A stretch of DNA of 64,000 nt from Microvirga aerophila (GTDB lineage Bacteria > Pseudomonadota > Alphaproteobacteria > Rhizobiales > Beijerinckiaceae), in contig NZ_QOIO01000011.1 of NCBI RefSeq assembly GCF_003332305.1, forward strand, positions 1 to 64,000. The letters are read 5' to 3'. Shown piece after piece: positions 7,887 to 16,057 of the stretch (its first letter is position 1; each line of letters starts with the position of its first letter). Under the pieces are notes generated by a model. That model saw nothing but the letters and a program-made list of their open reading frames with translations. It was not told the origin of the DNA and did no database searches. The translations under genes and the position numbers were made by a program.

Positions 7887-7920
7887 TTGTGCAGTGCAAT
7901 ATCACATTGTGCACTGCAAA
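7887..7920 (-). promoter_or_regulatory. Tandem TTGTGCA(S)TGCAA sites before the phasin gene
   Basis: TTGTGCAGTGCAAT (7887-7900) and TTGTGCACTGCAAA (7907-7920) are direct copies 20 bp apart, about two helical turns, and 24 nt from the phasin start codon. Each is a near-palindrome of TGC/GCA half-sites. TGC-rich sites of this kind upstream of phasin genes are bound by the granule-sensing repressor PhaR in other alphaproteobacteria; the assignment here is inference. Confidence 0.6.
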
Positions 7921-8060
7921 ATCAACCTCGATCGCTACCTATTAAGGTTATCACGAAGTAAAAGAGTTTAGGAGTTCTGCCACGTGGAGTTATGTGGCGA
8001 TAATGGTCTAGAACCTCGGGCAAGAGGCGAGTTTCAGGAAAGATCAGGTCGAGACCGTTC

Positions 8061-10745
8061 ATGACGGATGCTCCGCACCAATATGAAGCGATGATCGCGC
8101 GGCTCTCCGCCGAGCAGGCTCTGGCGAATCTGTCCGAGCCTGGCGCGGCCGTGCTTGTGTGGGATTTGGCCATCGACCGGCTTCTGTGGGCCTCGCCTGC
8201 TGCCAGCGGGCTTCACGATGTATTCGCCGACCCGAGTGGCCAAGTGTCTGCCGGCCTGAGAGCGCGGGACCGCCTCAAGGCTCTCGCGCAGGGCCTTGCA
8301 CCTCGCGAGGGCTCAAGGCTGGAGCGCCTGCGTCTCGACCCAACCCGTCCATGGCTCCCTATCCCGTGCATTTGCCGGCTGGCCGACATCGAGCCAGGCA
8401 GGGCTGTTCTCGTAACGGCTATCGTGGGCCCAGTCCCCAAGACGTCGCCACGGGCCCGCCCGGATCTCGACACTGGCCAGACGACAGCCATGGAAGCAGC
8501 GGATCTGGATATTCCCGACGTCCCCATCGAGGGCTCGGCTCCGCCGGCAAGGCGTCAGGGCACTATCCGGTTCGTCTGGCAGACGGATGCGAACACGCGC
8601 TTCACCCATGTGTCGCCTGGCCTTGCCGAAGCTGTCGGCCCGGTGGCGGGGGACATCATTGGACGGAGCTGGGACGAACTCTCCAGGTCGGTCGTCGACG
8701 ATCTGAAAGGAGCGGTCGGCGCCTCGTTCGCACGCCGCGAGACCTGGAGCGGGCACCATGTCACGTGGCGCATGGATGATTCACCCCTGCGGGTTCCGGT
8801 CGACTGGGCAGGAATGCCCGTCTTCGGTTCTGATCGCGAGCTCGTCGGATTTCGCGGCTTCGGATTGCTGCGCATGGATGCCCTATCCGAGCAGCCGGAG
8901 GAGGCAGCTCAAGCCAACACCGAGACACCAACCTCTCCCGTGGCGGAGGTTGCGCCGGAGGAGGGCTCCCCCGACACCCGGGAGCAAACTGATCCGAGTG
9001 TGGAAGACGGATGGTTCGCGCATCTTCGCGACCGGGTGAGCGAGGCCCTGTCCGGCTCAAAGCCGCAACCCGATCCGGAGGCAGCCAATGAGACTGAAAC
9101 GGCCGCTTCTGCGCCCGGTAAGCAAGCCAATCCGCCGCCAGGGCTCACCCATGCGGAGCGCATAGCCTTCCGGGAGATCGCCCGTGCCTTGGGGGCCCGG
9201 TTCGAGCAGGACATGTCCCCCGCAGAGGAGCCAGTCGTCGAGCGGAGCGCAGTGCTGCCTGCGCCCGCTTTCAACGGGGACCGGGTGCTCGACCGGCTGC
9301 CGATCGGCATTCTGGTCACCCGGGATGAAGACATCCTGTTCGCCAACAGGTTCATGCTTCAGATGTCCGGCTATGGCGATATCCAACAAATCGGACAGGA
9401 GGGCGGTCTTGCCCGTCTGTTCGGCGGCTCGCCCTCTCTCCTCGATGGCGAGGTGACCACTTCACCCCTCGCGCTCACCCATCAGACGGGCGACAACATC
9501 GCTGTCGACGTTCGTTTGTCCGACGCGGAATGGGACGGCGCGCTGGCAACGCTCATGCTCGTCCGTGCGGTTCCGGATGCGGGCGCGGCGGAGCGCCTGC
9601 AGGTAGCCGAGATAGGCCTGCGCCAGCGCGAAAGCCGCATGCACGAACTGGAATCGATCCTGGACACGGCCACGGATGGGGTGATCGTGCTCGACGAGAC
9701 TGGCCGCATCCTGTCCCTCAACCGGTCTGCGGAGGCGCTTTTCGGCTACGATCAGCGCGAGGTGGTGGGTGACGCGATCACCGTGCTGTTTGCGCCGGAG
9801 AGCCATATCGTGGCGCTCGATTACCTCGAGGGCCTGCGCTCGCCGGGAGTCGCAAGCCTGCTCAACGATGGCCGCGAGGTTTTGGGCCGCGTGCGCCAAG
9901 GCGGAACGATCCCGCTCTTCATGACGATGGGCCGGGTCAACGACGGTCCCGATCGTAAGTTCTGCGCCGTGCTGCGCGACATCACGGCGTTCAAGAAAGC
10001 CGAAGGGGAGCTCGTCGGCGCCAAGCGCGCGGCCGAGGAGGCCAGCGCCCAGAAGTCGGACCTGCTTGCCAAGATCAGCCACGAGATCCGCACGCCCCTC
10101 AATGCGATCCTCGGCTTTGCCGAGGTGATGCTGGAGGAGCGTTTCGGCCCCATCGGCAACGAACGCTACAAGGAATATCTCAAGGACGTACACGCCTCCG
10201 GCGCGCATGTGATCAGCCTGGTGAACGACCTGCTCGATCTCGCCAAGGTCGAGGCCGGGCGGCTGGAGCTGTCGTTCACGAGCGTCAGCCTCAACGATCT
10301 CGTGTCCGCGTGCTTCACGCTGCTGCAGCCGCAGGCGACCCGCGACCGCATCGTCATGCGCACGAGCTTCGCCGCGAAGCTGCCGCCGGTGGTGGCCGAC
10401 GAACGCTCGGTGAGGCAGATCGTGCTGAACCTGGTGTCGAACGCCATCAAGTTCACGGATGCGGGCGGGCAGGTCATCGTGTCCACAGCTCTCACCGACC
10501 GGGGCGAGGTTGCGTTCCGCGTGCGTGATACGGGCATCGGCATGACCGAAACGGAAGTCGAGGCCGCTCTCGAGCCATTCCGCCAACTGGCCACGTCGCG
10601 CAAGCGCGGCGGCACGGGACTTGGCCTTCCGCTCACGAAAGCGCTGGTCGAGGCCAACCGGGGCTCGCTGCAGATCTCGAGCCACCCGAACGAGGGCACC
10701 CTGGTCGAGGTCATCTTCCCGCCCACGCGGGTCCTGGCAGAGTAA
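8061..10745 (+). CDS. PAS-domain sensor histidine kinase (PdhS/PleC-like)
   Basis: This 894-residue protein has no transmembrane segment, so it is probably cytoplasmic or polar-localised. The N-terminal 370 residues hold a weak PAS-like region and a long acidic, Pro/Ala/Glu-rich linker. Two PAS domains follow (about 410-500 and 530-640, the latter with TDGVIVLDETGRILSLNRSA). The HisKA H-box is ISHEIRTPLNAILGF with His674, followed by GPIGNERYKEYLKDVHASG, a sequence usual in PdhS/PleC/DivJ-type kinases that talk to DivK. The ATPase boxes are NLVSNAIKFTD (N), DTGIGM (G1) and GTGLGL (G2), all intact. No receiver domain or adjacent response regulator is present, so it is an orphan. A role in cell-cycle or asymmetric-division signalling is inferred from family resemblance. 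It is divergent from the phasin operon. Confidence 0.88.
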   Translation: MTDAPHQYEAMIARLSAEQALANLSEPGAAVLVWDLAIDRLLWASPAASGLHDVFADPSGQVSAGLRARDRLKALAQGLAPREGSRLERLRLDPTRPWLPIPCICRLADIEPGRAVLVTAIVGPVPKTSPRARPDLDTGQTTAMEAADLDIPDVPIEGSAPPARRQGTIRFVWQTDANTRFTHVSPGLAEAVGPVAGDIIGRSWDELSRSVVDDLKGAVGASFARRETWSGHHVTWRMDDSPLRVPVDWAGMPVFGSDRELVGFRGFGLLRMDALSEQPEEAAQANTETPTSPVAEVAPEEGSPDTREQTDPSVEDGWFAHLRDRVSEALSGSKPQPDPEAANETETAASAPGKQANPPPGLTHAERIAFREIARALGARFEQDMSPAEEPVVERSAVLPAPAFNGDRVLDRLPIGILVTRDEDILFANRFMLQMSGYGDIQQIGQEGGLARLFGGSPSLLDGEVTTSPLALTHQTGDNIAVDVRLSDAEWDGALATLMLVRAVPDAGAAERLQVAEIGLRQRESRMHELESILDTATDGVIVLDETGRILSLNRSAEALFGYDQREVVGDAITVLFAPESHIVALDYLEGLRSPGVASLLNDGREVLGRVRQGGTIPLFMTMGRVNDGPDRKFCAVLRDITAFKKAEGELVGAKRAAEEASAQKSDLLAKISHEIRTPLNAILGFAEVMLEERFGPIGNERYKEYLKDVHASGAHVISLVNDLLDLAKVEAGRLELSFTSVSLNDLVSACFTLLQPQATRDRIVMRTSFAAKLPPVVADERSVRQIVLNLVSNAIKFTDAGGQVIVSTALTDRGEVAFRVRDTGIGMTETEVEAALEPFRQLATSRKRGGTGLGLPLTKALVEANRGSLQISSHPNEGTLVEVIFPPTRVLAE

Positions 10746-10899
10746 TGTAAATCTGCCCTCCCTCAGTCGATTTCCCTACAAGGCCTTGGGGGCGCCCCGT
10801 GCGTTCCTGTGCGTCCGGCGACGGACGGACAATTGATCCCTGGTGGTTCGGCGTTACGTTGATGCGGTCGCCCGAGCCCTCGCGAGACGAAGGATCCGC

Positions 10900-13632
10900 A
10901 TGTCCACCTATCGCCTCGACAAGCTTTTCGCGCCACGTTCCGTCGCGGTCGTCGGCGCAAGCCCGCGCCTCGGGAGCCTGGGGCTGACCTTTTTCAGGAA
11001 CCTCATCCTAGGCGGTTTCGAGGGGGCGCTCTATCCGGTCAACCCGCATCATCGGGAGATCGAAGGAAGCACATGTTATCCGTCCCTCGGCAGCCTGCCC
11101 GAGACGCCGGATCTCATCGTCGTGGCGGTTCCTCCGCGCAATGTGCTCCAGGTCATCGAGGAGGCCGGTCAGAGGGGCATTGCGGCGGCTATCATCTCGA
11201 CAGCCGGCCTTGGCCATGGGCCGGGCTCCATCGCCGATCAGACAAGGCTTGTGGCCCGTCAGCACGGGCTTCGTATCGTCGGCCCGAACTGCATCGTCGT
11301 GATCGCACCTCGGGCGCGGATGAATGCCAGCTTCGCGGTCTCTGGTGCAAAACCGGGGGATCTGGCTCTGGTGTCCCAATCGGGCGCCGTGGCGGCGGGC
11401 CTCGTGGAGTGGGCCGCCCAGCGCCAGGTGGGCTTCTCGGCCATCGTGTCCCTCGGCGACAAGATGGATGTGGACTTCAGCGATTGTCTCGACTTCTTCT
11501 CGGCCGATTTCTCGACCCGAGCCATCCTTCTCTACATCGAGTCCATCGATAACGCCCGCAAGTTCATGTCGGCCGCGCGGGCGGCGGCTCGCACCAAGCC
11601 GGTCGTCGTCATCAAGGCAGGGCGGCACGCGCAAGGCGCGAGAGCCGCCGCCACCCATACGGGCGCGCTCGCCGGATCGGATGCGGTCTATGACGCGGCG
11701 TTCCGGCGGGCGGGTCTGTTGCGGGTGCTCGACCTCGATCAGCTGTTCGCCGCGGCCGAAACCCTCGGTCGGCAGAAGCCGTTTCCGGGCAATCGTCTCG
11801 CCATCCTGACCAATGGCGGAGGCGTTGGAGTTTTGGCCGTCGACAGGCTCATCGATCTGGGCGGAACCCTCGCGGCCGTCTCGCCGGAAACCCGTGAGCG
11901 TCTCGACGTCATCCTGCCGCCCACATGGTCCCACGGCAATCCCGTCGATATCATCGGAGACGCGGATCCGGCGCGCTATTCCGGAGCCTTGGAGGCGCTG
12001 CTCGCGGATCGCGAGAACGACGCGGTCCTGATCCTCAACGTTCCGACCGCCGTGACGGGAGCCGCAGAGGCCGCCAGGGCCGTCGCCGATGTGGTCAAGC
12101 GAAGCCGGTCCACCGGAATGCGCCCGAAGCCTGTCTTCGCTGCCTGGATCGGCGAGGATACGGATTCCGCGCGCGTCTTCGAGGAGGTGCGGATCCCGCA
12201 TTTCTCGACTGAGGCCGATGCAGTGCGCGGCTTCCTCCAGCTCGTGCGGTATCGTGAGGCCCAGAGCGAACTCATGGAAACGCCTGACAGCCTTCCGCAC
12301 GACTTCGCCCCGGACACGGCTGCGGCCCAGCGGACCATCGAGCGCGTTCTAGCGGATGGGCGAACCTGGCTCGACCCTCTCGAGGTGAATGCCTTGTTGA
12401 AGGCTTACGACATTCCCACAGCGCCGGTGACCTTAGCCCGGACGCCGGAGGAGGCCGCCCAGGCGGCGCGGCCTGTTCTGGCCGAAGGCGGAACCGTGGC
12501 GGTGAAAATCCTCTCGCCGGACATCGTGCATAAATCCGATATCGGCGGCGTGAAGCTCGACCTCACGACTGAGGAGGCTGTCCGCAAGGCTGCCTCGGAC
12601 ATCTTCGAGCGCGCCGCGCGGCTCAAGCCTGAGGCCTCGGTCACGGGCGTCACGATCCAGCCGATGATCAGGCGCGCGAAGGCGCGGGAGCTGATCATGG
12701 GCATCGCCGATGATCCCTCTTTCGGACCGGTGGTCCTGTTCGGACGCGGCGGCACGGCTGTGGAGGTCATCAACGATAAGGCGCTGGCGCTGCCGCCCCT
12801 CGATCTGACACTCGCGGACGATCTCATCCGCCGCACCCGGGTTTCCCGCATCCTGAAAGCATATCGCGATGTTCCGGCTGCCGACGAGGACGCTGTAGCT
12901 CTCACGCTCGTGAAGCTGGCGCAGCTTGCCGCCGATCTGCCCGAGGTGCGCGAACTCGACATCAATCCGCTGCTCGCCGACCACACAGGGGTGATCGCCG
13001 TCGACGCGCGGGTGGTCGTGGCTCCGGTTCCGGCGGAGGCCCGCAAGGGCAGGGGACATCCGCGGTTCGCCGTGCGGCCGTACCCGAAGGAATGGGAGCG
13101 GGAGATCCAATTGCGAAACGGCCGTCAGGCCTTCGTGCGTCCGGTCCGGCCCGAGGACGAGGAGGAGTTCCGGCGCTTCTTCGAGCACATCACGCCGGAG
13201 GACCTGCGGCTGCGCTTCTTCGCGCCCGTGCGCGATTTCAGCCATACGTTCCTGGCCCGCTTGACCCAGCTCGACTATGCCCGCGCCATTGCGTTCGTGG
13301 CCTTCGACCGCGACACCGGCGATATGATGGGCGCGGTTCGAGTCCATGCGGACGCCAACCACGAGACGGGAGAATACGGCATTCTCCTGCGCTCGGACCT
13401 GAAGGGCCTTGGGCTGGGCTGGGAGCTGATGAAGCTGATGATCGAGTGGGCGAAAGTGGAGGGCCTGCAGGAGGTCGAAGGCCAGGTGCTGCGCGAGAAC
13501 ACCACCATGCTGGATATGTGCCGCAGCCTTGGCTTCTCCATCCGGACCGATCCGGACGATCTGGAACTGCGGATCGTCACCCTGCCGATCGCTGCGATCA
13601 ATGAGCCCGAAAACCTAGCCAAGAGCGCATAG
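10900..13632 (+). CDS. NDP-forming acyl-CoA synthetase fused to GNAT acetyltransferase (Pat-like)
   Basis: This 910-residue protein starts at MSTYRLDKLFAPRSVAVVGA, with AGGA 6 nt before ATG 10900; the longer frame from 10843 lacks support. Domains in order are CoA-binding Rossmann fold (1-130), succinyl-CoA-ligase-like domains with the phosphoryl-carrier His motif AAATHTGALAGSDAVYD, an ATP-grasp domain (about 470-700, with GGTVAVKILSPDIVHKSDIG) and a C-terminal GNAT domain (about 725-890, with FFEHITPEDLRLRFF and LKGLGLGWELMKLMIEWAK). Relatives such as PatZ/Pat use the GNAT domain to acetylate lysines, including those of acetyl-CoA synthetase, and the ligase-like part is often regulatory. Whether this one still makes acyl-CoA cannot be told from sequence alone. 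It is monocistronic. Confidence 0.9.
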   Translation: MSTYRLDKLFAPRSVAVVGASPRLGSLGLTFFRNLILGGFEGALYPVNPHHREIEGSTCYPSLGSLPETPDLIVVAVPPRNVLQVIEEAGQRGIAAAIISTAGLGHGPGSIADQTRLVARQHGLRIVGPNCIVVIAPRARMNASFAVSGAKPGDLALVSQSGAVAAGLVEWAAQRQVGFSAIVSLGDKMDVDFSDCLDFFSADFSTRAILLYIESIDNARKFMSAARAAARTKPVVVIKAGRHAQGARAAATHTGALAGSDAVYDAAFRRAGLLRVLDLDQLFAAAETLGRQKPFPGNRLAILTNGGGVGVLAVDRLIDLGGTLAAVSPETRERLDVILPPTWSHGNPVDIIGDADPARYSGALEALLADRENDAVLILNVPTAVTGAAEAARAVADVVKRSRSTGMRPKPVFAAWIGEDTDSARVFEEVRIPHFSTEADAVRGFLQLVRYREAQSELMETPDSLPHDFAPDTAAAQRTIERVLADGRTWLDPLEVNALLKAYDIPTAPVTLARTPEEAAQAARPVLAEGGTVAVKILSPDIVHKSDIGGVKLDLTTEEAVRKAASDIFERAARLKPEASVTGVTIQPMIRRAKARELIMGIADDPSFGPVVLFGRGGTAVEVINDKALALPPLDLTLADDLIRRTRVSRILKAYRDVPAADEDAVALTLVKLAQLAADLPEVRELDINPLLADHTGVIAVDARVVVAPVPAEARKGRGHPRFAVRPYPKEWEREIQLRNGRQAFVRPVRPEDEEEFRRFFEHITPEDLRLRFFAPVRDFSHTFLARLTQLDYARAIAFVAFDRDTGDMMGAVRVHADANHETGEYGILLRSDLKGLGLGWELMKLMIEWAKVEGLQEVEGQVLRENTTMLDMCRSLGFSIRTDPDDLELRIVTLPIAAINEPENLAKSA

Positions 13633-13660
13633 AAGGCTGGCGTTCTTCAGAGCCTACCAT

Positions 13661-13797
13661 CGTCATCCCGGGGCGGCGCAGCCGAACCCGGGACTCATAA
13701 ACGCTGACGGTGCAGGACGGAGCGAAACCGGTACCGCGCTATCAGGACAGCTGGCGGTTCTGGATCCCGGGCTCCGCTCTGCGGCCTGGGGATGACG
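13661..13797. repeat. REP-like palindromic element
   Basis: CGTCATCCCGGGGC at the left end is mirrored by GGGGATGACG at the right end, with internal CCCGGGA and ATCCCGGGC stems. It lies between the convergent ends of the acyl-CoA synthetase and bacterioferritin genes. The same core, ATCCCGGG-TTCC-GC...CCGGGATGAC, returns at 47584-47616. Confidence 0.6.
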
Positions 13798-13835
13798 GCG
13801 AGGGTCACAGGTTCGCGTCCTGCCGCGTAGAAGCT

Positions 13836-13867
13836 TTGTCATCACCGGCAAAGGCTGGTGATGACAA
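13836..13867. terminator. Perfect 11-bp hairpin between convergent genes
   Basis: TTGTCATCACC (13836-13846) and GGTGATGACAA (13857-13867) pair exactly around a 10-nt loop, 15 bp beyond the bacterioferritin stop. It has no long T-tract, so it may be a REP unit used as an mRNA end. A variant of the left arm plus loop occurs near 44635-44672. Confidence 0.5.
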
Positions 13868-13881
13868 GGTCAGAGGCTTCC

Positions 13882-14367
13882 TTAGTGATCGCTTTCGAGC
13901 CCGCCGATATGCTTCTGCGCATACAGTTCGACGCCGATCTGCTCGATGAGGGTAAGCTGGGTCTCAAGGAAGTCGATATGGCCTTCCTCGTCTGCCATCA
14001 GCTCTTCGAACATGTTCTTTGAGACCCGGTCGCCGATGCTGTCGCAGTAGGCGGCCGCCTCGCCGTAGAGATTGCGGGCGTCATACTCTGCCGCGAGGTC
14101 GCATTCCAGGATCTCCTGGATGTTCTGACCGATCCTCAGGGGATCGAGAACCTGCAGGTTGGCGAAACCGTCGAGGAAGATGATGCGCTCGATGAAGCGA
14201 TCCGCATGATGCATCTCCTCGATGGATTCCTTGCGCCAAGTCTTCGCCAGCTCCTTGTAGCCCCAGTCGTCCAGGATACGATAATGGAGCCAGTACTGGT
14301 TGACCGCCGTCAACTCGCTGCGCAGGCCGCGATTGAGATACTCGATAACCTTCGGGTCGCCCTTCAT
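13882..14367 (-). CDS. bfr: Bacterioferritin
   Basis: This 161-residue protein is the normal length for a 24-mer haem-containing ferritin that oxidises Fe(II) and stores Fe(III). The ferroxidase ligands are all present at the standard numbering: Glu18, Glu51, His54, Glu94, Glu127 and His130. The haem ligand Met52 (in IEEMHHAD) is present. The N-terminus [12 protein letters not shown] is characteristic, so the start is firm. It follows bfd on the same strand after an 86-bp gap, giving the pair needed for both storage and release of iron. Expression is probably iron-dependent through the Irr-type box upstream of bfd. Confidence 0.96.
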   Translation of the reverse strand: MKGDPKVIEYLNRGLRSELTAVNQYWLHYRILDDWGYKELAKTWRKESIEEMHHADRFIERIIFLDGFANLQVLDPLRIGQNIQEILECDLAAEYDARNLYGEAAAYCDSIGDRVSKNMFEELMADEEGHIDFLETQLTLIEQIGVELYAQKHIGGLESDH

Positions 14368-14453
14368 TCCTACCTCTCGTCGAAACGCGCCGCCGGGAGG
14401 CAGCGTGTCTTATCCCTTAGAGGATTTATGAACTAGGGAGGAAGACTGAATCT

Positions 14454-14702
14454 TCAAAGGGTCGGTTCTGCGGCTGCTTTTTCGAGCGCGGTCGGGCAGC
14501 ACCCGCGATTGCACGCCGGAACACCGGCATCGGCCAGGGCCTTGTCCATGATGGCCCGAATAGTCCGTACGCAGCGCCCGCAATTCGGGCTGCATCCGAG
14601 ACAGCGATAAACCTGAGCAGGGGTGCGCGGGCAGTCCGGCCCCGGCTTGAGGCAGGACTTCACGTCACCATCGGAGAAGACGTTGCAGGAACAAACAATC
14701 AT
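14454..14702 (-). CDS. bfd: Bacterioferritin-associated ferredoxin
   Basis: This 82-residue [2Fe-2S] protein has the BFD fold pattern: MIVCSCNVFSDGDV, then a CLGCSPNCGRCVRTIR motif. Its four cluster Cys are the CxC pair near the N-terminus and the CxxC pair of SPNCGRC. It delivers electrons to bacterioferritin haem so that stored iron is reduced and released. A Cys-rich tail (PACNRGCCP) extends beyond the usual 64 residues. It is the promoter-proximal gene of bfd-bfr. No ribosome binding site is visible between the start codon and the operator-like palindrome 6 bp upstream, so the leader must be very short or translation is SD-independent. Confidence 0.92.
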   Translation of the reverse strand: MIVCSCNVFSDGDVKSCLKPGPDCPRTPAQVYRCLGCSPNCGRCVRTIRAIMDKALADAGVPACNRGCCPTALEKAAAEPTL

Positions 14703-14708
14703 GGGGCC

Positions 14709-14729
14709 AGTTTGGAATTATTAAAAACT
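14709..14729 (-). promoter_or_regulatory. Irr-type iron control element (ICE-like) before bfd
   Basis: AGTTTGGAATTATTAAAAACT is an imperfect 21-bp palindrome ending in AGTTT/AAACT. As I recall it, the rhizobial ICE consensus resembles AGTTTAGAATNATTCTAAACT; this site differs from that in only a few central positions. Irr represses bfr/bfd-type genes when iron is scarce in relatives. The match is by eye and the regulator is inferred. Confidence 0.55.
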
Positions 14730-14817
14730 ACAACTCTCTCAATGACTTAACGCAGATTCGACCTACTTGCCAAGTCCAATGGCCGCGCCGAGTTGTCACG
14801 CCCGGCCGAAGGCCGTC

Positions 14818-15384
14818 CTAAATGATCCGCCTGAACAATCCGGGATAATCCAGCACGAGCCCTTCCGGGTCGACCGGCAGATCCGCCCTGAAGAGGCTGT
14901 CGAGACTCTCGAAGCGGTAGAGCGCACCCGGAGTAAGGGCCGTGTAGCGCTGACGGCCCGGTTCCGCGGTCAAAGCCGGAACCCGGACATAGACCGGCCT
15001 GATGGCGGCCCGCTCGTCCTGCCTGAGGCCCAGACGCCGGATGGGCAGGGTATTGGTGAAAGGCGTGGCCTCGATGTCGATATCGGTGCAGTCGCGAAGA
15101 TCCGCCCGCGCCTCGCCGCTCTCGCGCCATGCGCCACGTCCGTCGCTTTCCAGATGCAGATTGTGCCCGGAGGTTGTCTGGAGATGAGCCTCCCGAACAT
15201 ACCAGGTATCATCGATCACAAGGCGGTATGTCAGCCCGAAGGACCGTTCGCCCGCAGCCACCACCACGCCGGTAGCGACCAGGACCCCTCCGTCAGACCG
15301 GATGTCCAGATGCTCCACGCCTTCTTCGCACCCGTCCCAGGCCATCCACCGGACGGTTCTGGTCTTGGGGGTGCGGAAGGTCAT
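14818..15384 (-). CDS. Putative glycolipid-binding domain protein
   Basis: This 188-residue soluble protein resembles the putative glycolipid-binding family (DUF1089-type): TRTVRWMAWDGCEEGVEHL at the start, LTYRLVIDDTWYVREAHL, and the end LDSLFRADLPVDPEGLVLDY, typical of the family. The function of these proteins is not established. The start at 15384 is preferred: it lies 1 nt after the lutC stop with AGGGA 7 nt upstream, whereas the Met at 15402 would overlap lutC. It is the last gene of the lut cluster and probably translated from the same mRNA. Confidence 0.8.
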   Translation of the reverse strand: MTFRTPKTRTVRWMAWDGCEEGVEHLDIRSDGGVLVATGVVVAAGERSFGLTYRLVIDDTWYVREAHLQTTSGHNLHLESDGRGAWRESGEARADLRDCTDIDIEATPFTNTLPIRRLGLRQDERAAIRPVYVRVPALTAEPGRQRYTALTPGALYRFESLDSLFRADLPVDPEGLVLDYPGLFRRII

Positions 15385-15385
15385 G

Positions 15386-16057
15386 TCAGTCCCTGACCAC
15401 AACCACGTGCAGCCGCCGGGGGCCGTGCGCGCCGAGGAGCATGGTCTGCTCGATGTCGCCGGAACGGGACGGGCCCGTAATCCAGTTCACCGTGCGGGGC
15501 ATACCGCCCTTGCCGAATGCGAAACGCACCCGGTTCCAGACGGACTCGTAGTCACCGGCAATGTCCTTCGCCGACACCACGACGATGTGGTTGTCGGGCA
15601 GGAAGTTGAGGGTCGAGGGATTCTCGGCGCCAGACACCATCACCAGGGTGCCCGTCTCGGCCACGCCGCCAAAGGCATGACTCACCGCATTGAGATCACT
15701 GCCTTCGCTGACTCCGTGCGAGATATCCAGGGTGGTCTCGGACCAGGGCATGGCCGCGAGGCGCGGATCGTCGCCCATCCGGAGTGATGCCGGAAGGTTG
15801 TGGTTACGCAGAAACAGGGCGATGGATTGCGGCACTTCAGCCGGTGAGGCGACCTCCGTCACGGTGGCGAGCGATGACTCCGCCTGAAGCCGGAACAGCG
15901 CAAGGCGCTCCTCACCCGAGACCTGACCGCGGGCTGGCATCACGCCCCTCGGGGCGCGCTCCAGCCGGTCGGTTACGATCTGCTGCCGGATGGTGTCCGA
16001 ACCTTTGACGCCGAGAGATCGACGGATGTTCGAGAAGATCTCGTCGCGGGCGCTCAT
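15386..16057 (-). CDS. lutC: Lactate utilization protein C (LUD domain)
   Basis: This 223-residue LUD-domain protein includes DLNAVSHAFGGVAETGTLVM and LNFLPDNHIVVVSAKDI, the family's conserved core around the GVAETGT motif. LutC acts with LutA and LutB in the iron-sulfur lactate oxidation complex that turns L-lactate into pyruvate. The start ATG at 16057 overlaps the lutB stop as ATGA, which fixes it against the longer frame to 16087. It is followed immediately by the glycolipid-binding-domain gene. Its catalytic part is not understood even in studied species. Confidence 0.9.
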   Translation of the reverse strand: MSARDEIFSNIRRSLGVKGSDTIRQQIVTDRLERAPRGVMPARGQVSGEERLALFRLQAESSLATVTEVASPAEVPQSIALFLRNHNLPASLRMGDDPRLAAMPWSETTLDISHGVSEGSDLNAVSHAFGGVAETGTLVMVSGAENPSTLNFLPDNHIVVVSAKDIAGDYESVWNRVRFAFGKGGMPRTVNWITGPSRSGDIEQTMLLGAHGPRRLHVVVVRD

